From NCBI GenBank assembly GCA_964489835.1, contig CAZBBC010000178.1, forward strand, positions 1-8,531: DNA of 8,531 bases, read 5' to 3'. The notes under the pieces were generated by a model. It was not told the DNA's origin. It made no database searches and saw only the letters and a list, made by a program, of their open reading frames with translations. Shown here in pieces: positions 5,970 to 8,531 of the stretch. The position numbers were made by a program, and so were the translations under genes. This DNA comes from CAZBBC01 sp964489835 (GTDB lineage: Bacteria; Calditrichota; Calditrichia; JAJRVZ01). The first letter of the stretch is position 1. The number at the start of each line of letters is the position of its first letter.

Positions 5970-6069
5970 ACCACGAAGCACACGAAGTTTTAAAAAAAAT
6001 AGAGTATGTTACATTCATTATAAAAATAGTCTATATAATATCTTCGTGACCTTTGTGGACTTCGTGGTT
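5970..6069. repeat. 100-bp element with inverted CACGAAG nonamer arms
   Basis: The left arm (5970-5987) is ACCACGAAGCACACGAAG, two 9-bp units ending in CACGAAG. The right arm (6042-6069) is the inverse, three 9-bp units of type CTTCGTGnn ending in CTTCGTGGTT. The outermost ten bases of the two arms are perfectly complementary. Fifty-four AT-rich bases lie between. There is no coding potential inside. It looks like a small non-autonomous palindromic repeat; I know similar CACGAAG strings from intergenic DNA of many bacteria, without a known function. Confidence 0.65.
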
Positions 6070-6150
6070 GAAATATAAATCAACACGGGATGACATTACA
6101 TCTTATGTGACTGAAATCATATATTATAAAATACACATGGACAACGAAAC

Positions 6151-6258
6151 ATGTCAAATAAGAAATGCAGATTTTATTCAATCTGTAAATATAGATGCGC
6201 ACGGATTCATTTTGTAGATAATTTTCCTATTCTTTCATATAAACACTGCCAGAAATAA
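6151..6258 (+). CDS. Possible 35-residue cysteine-rich peptide (weak)
   Basis: An ATG at 6151 opens 35 codons ending in TAA at 6256-6258. The product is basic and has four cysteines (C6, C12, C16, C33) plus H20 and H32; residues 5-16 read KCRFYSICKYRC. Such C-x5-C-x3-C spacing could bind metal. There is no good ribosome-binding site, another short frame overlaps it, and the surrounding DNA is AT-rich and non-coding. It may be a remnant of a small protein or chance. I do not assign a function. Confidence 0.2.
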   Translation: MSNKKCRFYSICKYRCARIHFVDNFPILSYKHCQK

Positions 6259-6406
6259 GTTTAAATAAAGTGATATTATTCTCAGACATTTTACAACGCG
6301 ATGAAGAACTTTTGGGTATCAGCCAACCTATTATAAAAAAATATTTTGCTAACATTAAAAATATTTTTTATTTTGAAGGACTTTGAGATAGTTTGATGTC
6401 AACGGT

Positions 6407-6428
6407 TATTTTTAGGCCGATAAAAATA
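6407..6428. other. AT-only inverted repeat in the RRM gene leader
   Basis: TATTTTTA (6407-6414) and TAAAAATA (6421-6428) are perfect inverse repeats around GGCCGA. It lies 63 bp before the RRM start codon and might be an operator or a leader hairpin. The AT-only stem is weak. Confidence 0.3.
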
Positions 6429-6474
6429 GTAAGTTAAATGGGAAAAATAGAATACTTTTAAAACTACCGTTTTT

Positions 6475-6488
6475 AGACTGGGGAGTCT
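6475..6488 (+). promoter_or_regulatory. Ribosome-binding site in the loop of a hairpin before the RRM gene
   Basis: AGACT (6475-6479), GGGG (6480-6483) and AGTCT (6484-6488) make a 5-bp stem with a four-G loop, ending 3 nt before the ATG at 6492. The Shine-Dalgarno sequence GGGGAG (6480-6485) covers the loop and the first two stem bases. Stem opening by temperature or by protein binding could alter ribosome access. Confidence 0.45.
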
Positions 6489-6491
6489 TAA

Positions 6492-6785
6492 ATGAAGATA
6501 TTTGTGGGCAATATTTCTGCAAAGTTTACGGAGGAGGATTTAAAGAATCTGTTTTTTGAATTTGGCGAAATCGAAGAAGTGCAAATAATACATGATAAGT
6601 ATACGAAAGAATCTAGAAATTTCGGATATATAAAAATGCCTAACAAAGAGGAAGCCTGGATCGCCATTGCCAGTCTCAATGGTAAAGATGTACAGGGTAA
6701 AAAAATCCTTGTCAATCAGGCACGAAAGGGTATTGAGGGACGCGAAGAAGGAAACAGGCGGTCGGGACCACCCCGTTTTAAATAA
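6492..6785 (+). CDS. Small RRM-domain RNA-binding protein
   Basis: The 97-residue protein is one RNA recognition motif and a short basic tail. RNP2 is IFVGNI (3-8), with aromatic F4. RNP1 is RNFGYIKM (42-49), with aromatic F44 and Y46 for base stacking. The order beta-alpha-beta-beta-alpha-beta is clear, with SLNGKDVQGKKILVNQA (61-77) as the end of the fold. Residues 78-97 are Arg/Gly-rich (GREEGNRR.GPPRFK), as in cyanobacterial and other bacterial Rbp proteins, which bind single-stranded RNA and are often cold-induced. The usual Gly at RNP1 position 2 is Asn (N43) and the last aromatic is Met (M49). It has a long AT-rich upstream region and its ribosome-binding site lies in a hairpin. Target RNAs are unknown. 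Confidence 0.95.
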   Translation: MKIFVGNISAKFTEEDLKNLFFEFGEIEEVQIIHDKYTKESRNFGYIKMPNKEEAWIAIASLNGKDVQGKKILVNQARKGIEGREEGNRRSGPPRFK

Positions 6786-6802
6786 TCAATCTTTAAAATA
6801 AC

Positions 6803-6851
6803 CGCTCAATTGTAATGTAATACATTATCTGCTTCTATCCCACCCTGAGCG
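6803..6851. promoter_or_regulatory. Nested palindromes between RRM and TolC-like genes
   Basis: TAATGTA-A-TACATTA (6813-6827) is a perfect 15-bp palindrome. It lies inside a larger, looser pair, CGCTCA (6803-6808) and TGAGCG (6846-6851). No T tract follows, so an intrinsic terminator is not supported. The position fits an operator for the efflux gene downstream, or mRNA structure after the RRM gene. Confidence 0.35.
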
Positions 6852-6973
6852 ATTCAGTTAGTCATATCGACCAATCGGATAGCGAATATTACCAATCAGA
6901 GAAAAAATATATTTTTAATATTCATCTTCTTTAAATTTTATCCTGATAATTAACATAGTGATGGAGATTTTAA

Positions 6974-8362
6974 ATGCACGGTCTTCGTTTCTTGTTTCAT
7001 TATTTGTTTATTCCTTTTATCATTGTTTCCGTCTCCGCTCAATCGCCATCCGATCAAACATTCATTTCGATGGATGAAGCAATTGCCAGGGCATTAAAAC
7101 AAAATAACCAGGTAAGGGCAAGTGAATATGCGGTTAAACAGGCAAACTGGAATAAAAAAAATGCCTGGACACTTTTATTTCCAAGAATAACCTTTAATTC
7201 ACGTTATACATGGATTGATGATAGTACGCTCGCCCTGCGTGATTTCAGCCGGTATTTCGACGATCCAAATCTTCCGTTTAAGATACCAAAAACAGTATAC
7301 CAGAATGCCTATTATAGTTCGATAGATCTTACTATGCCGCTATTAAATTTTAATTTATTCAATGGCATTTCACTGGCCGGTACCAGTGAAGATATAGCCG
7401 AACATTTGAATGAATCGACAAAACGTACGATTGTTTTTCAGGTTATCAGGGGTTACCTGAATGTTGTAAAGCAAAAAGAAATCTTTGAAATACAGAGGGA
7501 ATATTCAGAATTATCACGGTTGAATTATGAAAAAGCAGAGCGCTTATATAAAGCCGGGAGGTATTCAAAAACAGATGCTTTGCGTTGGAAAGTAGAGCAA
7601 CAACAACAGCTCAGTATTGTCACTTCCTCTGAATCAGACCTGAGAAGTGCACGCATTATGATGTCCCGGTTACTAAATGCCCGTCGGGGAGAATCTTTTG
7701 ATGTTGAAAACCGAATTCCGTCTTCTCTCCTTAAAGAAAGTAAAAGACTTCTGACTCTGGAAGATGATAACCTTCTGAAATTTATTGATTTAGATGATGA
7801 GGAATTAATGACGGCGAATGCTGCCTTAGCCGCGGCAAAAGAGAGTGAAGAAATGAGTGAAACAGTTTATCGAAACTCTTACAATGCTTATTTGCCTGTG
7901 ATAAACTTGTCCTATTCGTATGGCTGGCGAGAGAACGATACCTGGGAGATTGATGATTATTCCCCTAAGACGCTGATGGTTAACATGGGTATTCCCCTTT
8001 TCACTTCATTCCAGAATTATACTCAACTAAAGTCGTCATATTACGCTTACAGGAAGGACCAGGAAAATTTTTACGATCAGCTTCAAAATATACGATTTGT
8101 TTTAACGGAGACAGTCAATAAATTGCTAAATTTGAAAACACAAAAAGAGTTGTCAGGAATTAGTGTTGAATTTAGTGAACAGAATTATCGTATCGTTGAA
8201 CAGCAAAAGCAAAAAGGTCTGGTATCCAATATAGAATTTATCGATGCAAAACTGAATATGCAGAATGCCCGGATATCCGATATCAATAATTATTATGATT
8301 TTATTACGGGAATGGTGGAGTTATATTATCTTTTGGGTAAACTTGAGGAAATAATCGAATAA
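6974..8362 (+). CDS. TolC-family outer-membrane efflux protein
   Basis: The 462-residue protein begins with a Sec signal peptide: a hydrophobic segment at about 5-20 and a likely cleavage after SVSA (A22, before Gln-Ser). Two OEP repeats follow. The first has SMDEAIARALKQN (32-44), a beta-strand zone at 70-136 and long coiled helices at 150-235. The second has helices at 275-305, strands (309-345) with MGIPLFTSF, and a helical end including LLNLKTQKEL and YRIVEQQKQKGLVSNIEFIDA (405-425), a typical TolC signature region. It should form a trimeric channel-tunnel spanning outer membrane and periplasm, working with an inner-membrane pump and a membrane-fusion protein. Those partners are not in the window and could be downstream. 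TGGAGA at 6962-6967 supports the start. Substrate unknown. Confidence 0.95.
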   Translation: MHGLRFLFHYLFIPFIIVSVSAQSPSDQTFISMDEAIARALKQNNQVRASEYAVKQANWNKKNAWTLLFPRITFNSRYTWIDDSTLALRDFSRYFDDPNLPFKIPKTVYQNAYYSSIDLTMPLLNFNLFNGISLAGTSEDIAEHLNESTKRTIVFQVIRGYLNVVKQKEIFEIQREYSELSRLNYEKAERLYKAGRYSKTDALRWKVEQQQQLSIVTSSESDLRSARIMMSRLLNARRGESFDVENRIPSSLLKESKRLLTLEDDNLLKFIDLDDEELMTANAALAAAKESEEMSETVYRNSYNAYLPVINLSYSYGWRENDTWEIDDYSPKTLMVNMGIPLFTSFQNYTQLKSSYYAYRKDQENFYDQLQNIRFVLTETVNKLLNLKTQKELSGISVEFSEQNYRIVEQQKQKGLVSNIEFIDAKLNMQNARISDINNYYDFITGMVELYYLLGKLEEIIE

Positions 8363-8378
8363 TCGAGGAGATTATTAA

Positions 8379-8455
8379 CCCACCCCGTCCCGCTGGCGCG
8401 GTCCACCCCTCCCTGTCTGGCTTCGCCTGACAAGGAGGAGCTGAGGGAGGGTCAG
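8379..8455. repeat. G/C-rich ACCC...GGGT palindromic element, copy B
   Basis: It starts ACCCACCCCGTCC and ends GAGGGAGGGTCAG, closely matching copy A at 2321-2398. The core hairpin has 16-base arms (8406-8421 and 8425-8440), loop TTC and a few mismatches. It begins 16 bp after the TolC stop codon. With the T8 tract at 8461-8468 it could also slow or end transcription of that gene, though the T run is about 20 bases from the stem. Confidence 0.75.
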
Positions 8456-8457
8456 AA

Positions 8458-8498
8458 TTCTTTTTTTTAATTGCAGCAATATGCTGCGCTATGCAATT
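8458..8498 (+). repeat. T8 tract with GCAGCA-ATA-TGCTGC palindrome (box copy 2)
   Basis: After ATTC and eight T residues (8461-8468) comes AATTGCAGCAATATGCTGC and then GCTATGCAATT. GCAGCA/TGCTGC (8473-8487) form one hairpin; AATTGCA (8469-8475) and TGCAATT (8492-8498) form a competing outer one. It is the inverse of box copy 1 at 2263-2301. Sequence from 8499 to the end of the window shows no identifiable gene. Confidence 0.75.
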
Positions 8499-8531
8499 GT
8501 AGCCAAAAACTTGGTTATTTCCGCCGCGGCG

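Larger units (their letters stand above)
5852..6491. other. AT-rich 640-bp gap between divergent AKR and RRM genes
   Basis: The gap holds the promoters of two divergent genes, neither of which matched a clear consensus. From left to right it contains a double hairpin (5896-5923), TATAC-GAC-GTATA (near 5948-5960) and the nonamer inverted-repeat element (5970-6069). A possible 35-codon Cys-rich ORF (6151-6258), an 8-bp inverted repeat TATTTTTA/TAAAAATA (6407-6428) and the hairpin that displays the RRM gene's ribosome-binding site (6475-6488) follow. Positions 6260-6400 show nothing beyond AT-rich sequence. Confidence 0.6.

Overview
The window is an AT-rich bacterial chromosome segment. It holds six complete, well-supported protein genes separated by unusually repeat-rich intergenic DNA. 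The organism is probably Gram-negative, because the last gene is a TolC-type outer-membrane efflux protein with a Sec signal peptide. The dispersed G/C-rich palindromes, heptad and nonamer repeats, a compatible-solute-type glycosyltransferase and a small RRM protein together suggest a member of the FCB/Calditrichota-like candidate lineages. That placement is only an impression: no rRNA or other phylogenetic marker is present.

Layout. 201-1463 (+) is a retaining GT-A glycosyltransferase resembling mannosylglycerate/glucosylglycerate synthases. It converges, across 17 bp, with a classical NADP-type short-chain dehydrogenase/reductase at 1481-2197 (-). A roughly 950-bp non-coding gap (2198-3146) follows. 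It contains a GCAGCA/A8 repeat box, a G/C-rich ACCC...GGGT palindromic element, an 11-bp tandem repeat and four CCTC-GTA-GAGG palindromes arranged as two inverted pairs. A dihydropyrimidinase/hydantoinase gene lies at 3147-4538 (+). A 344-bp gap filled with degenerate 7-bp repeats separates it from a convergent aldo/keto reductase at 4883-5851 (-). Between that gene and the next is a 640-bp AT-rich gap with a double hairpin, a 100-bp element with inverted CACGAAG nonamer arms, and a possible tiny cysteine-rich ORF. A 97-residue RRM RNA-binding protein (6492-6785, +) and a TolC-like outer-membrane protein (6974-8362, +) complete the genes. A second copy of the ACCC...GGGT element plus the GCAGCA/T8 box follows the TolC gene.

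The six genes do not form one pathway. Their orientations (+, -, +, -, +, +) and the repeat-filled gaps suggest independent transcription units; only the last two could be co-transcribed, and they are 188 bp apart with a palindrome between. The coding content is fairly ordinary. The noteworthy part of the window is its intergenic DNA: at least five distinct classes of short structured repeats in 8.5 kb, several occurring more than once with conserved or compensated base pairing. No mobile-element transposase, tRNA, rRNA or CRISPR array with regular spacers was seen.
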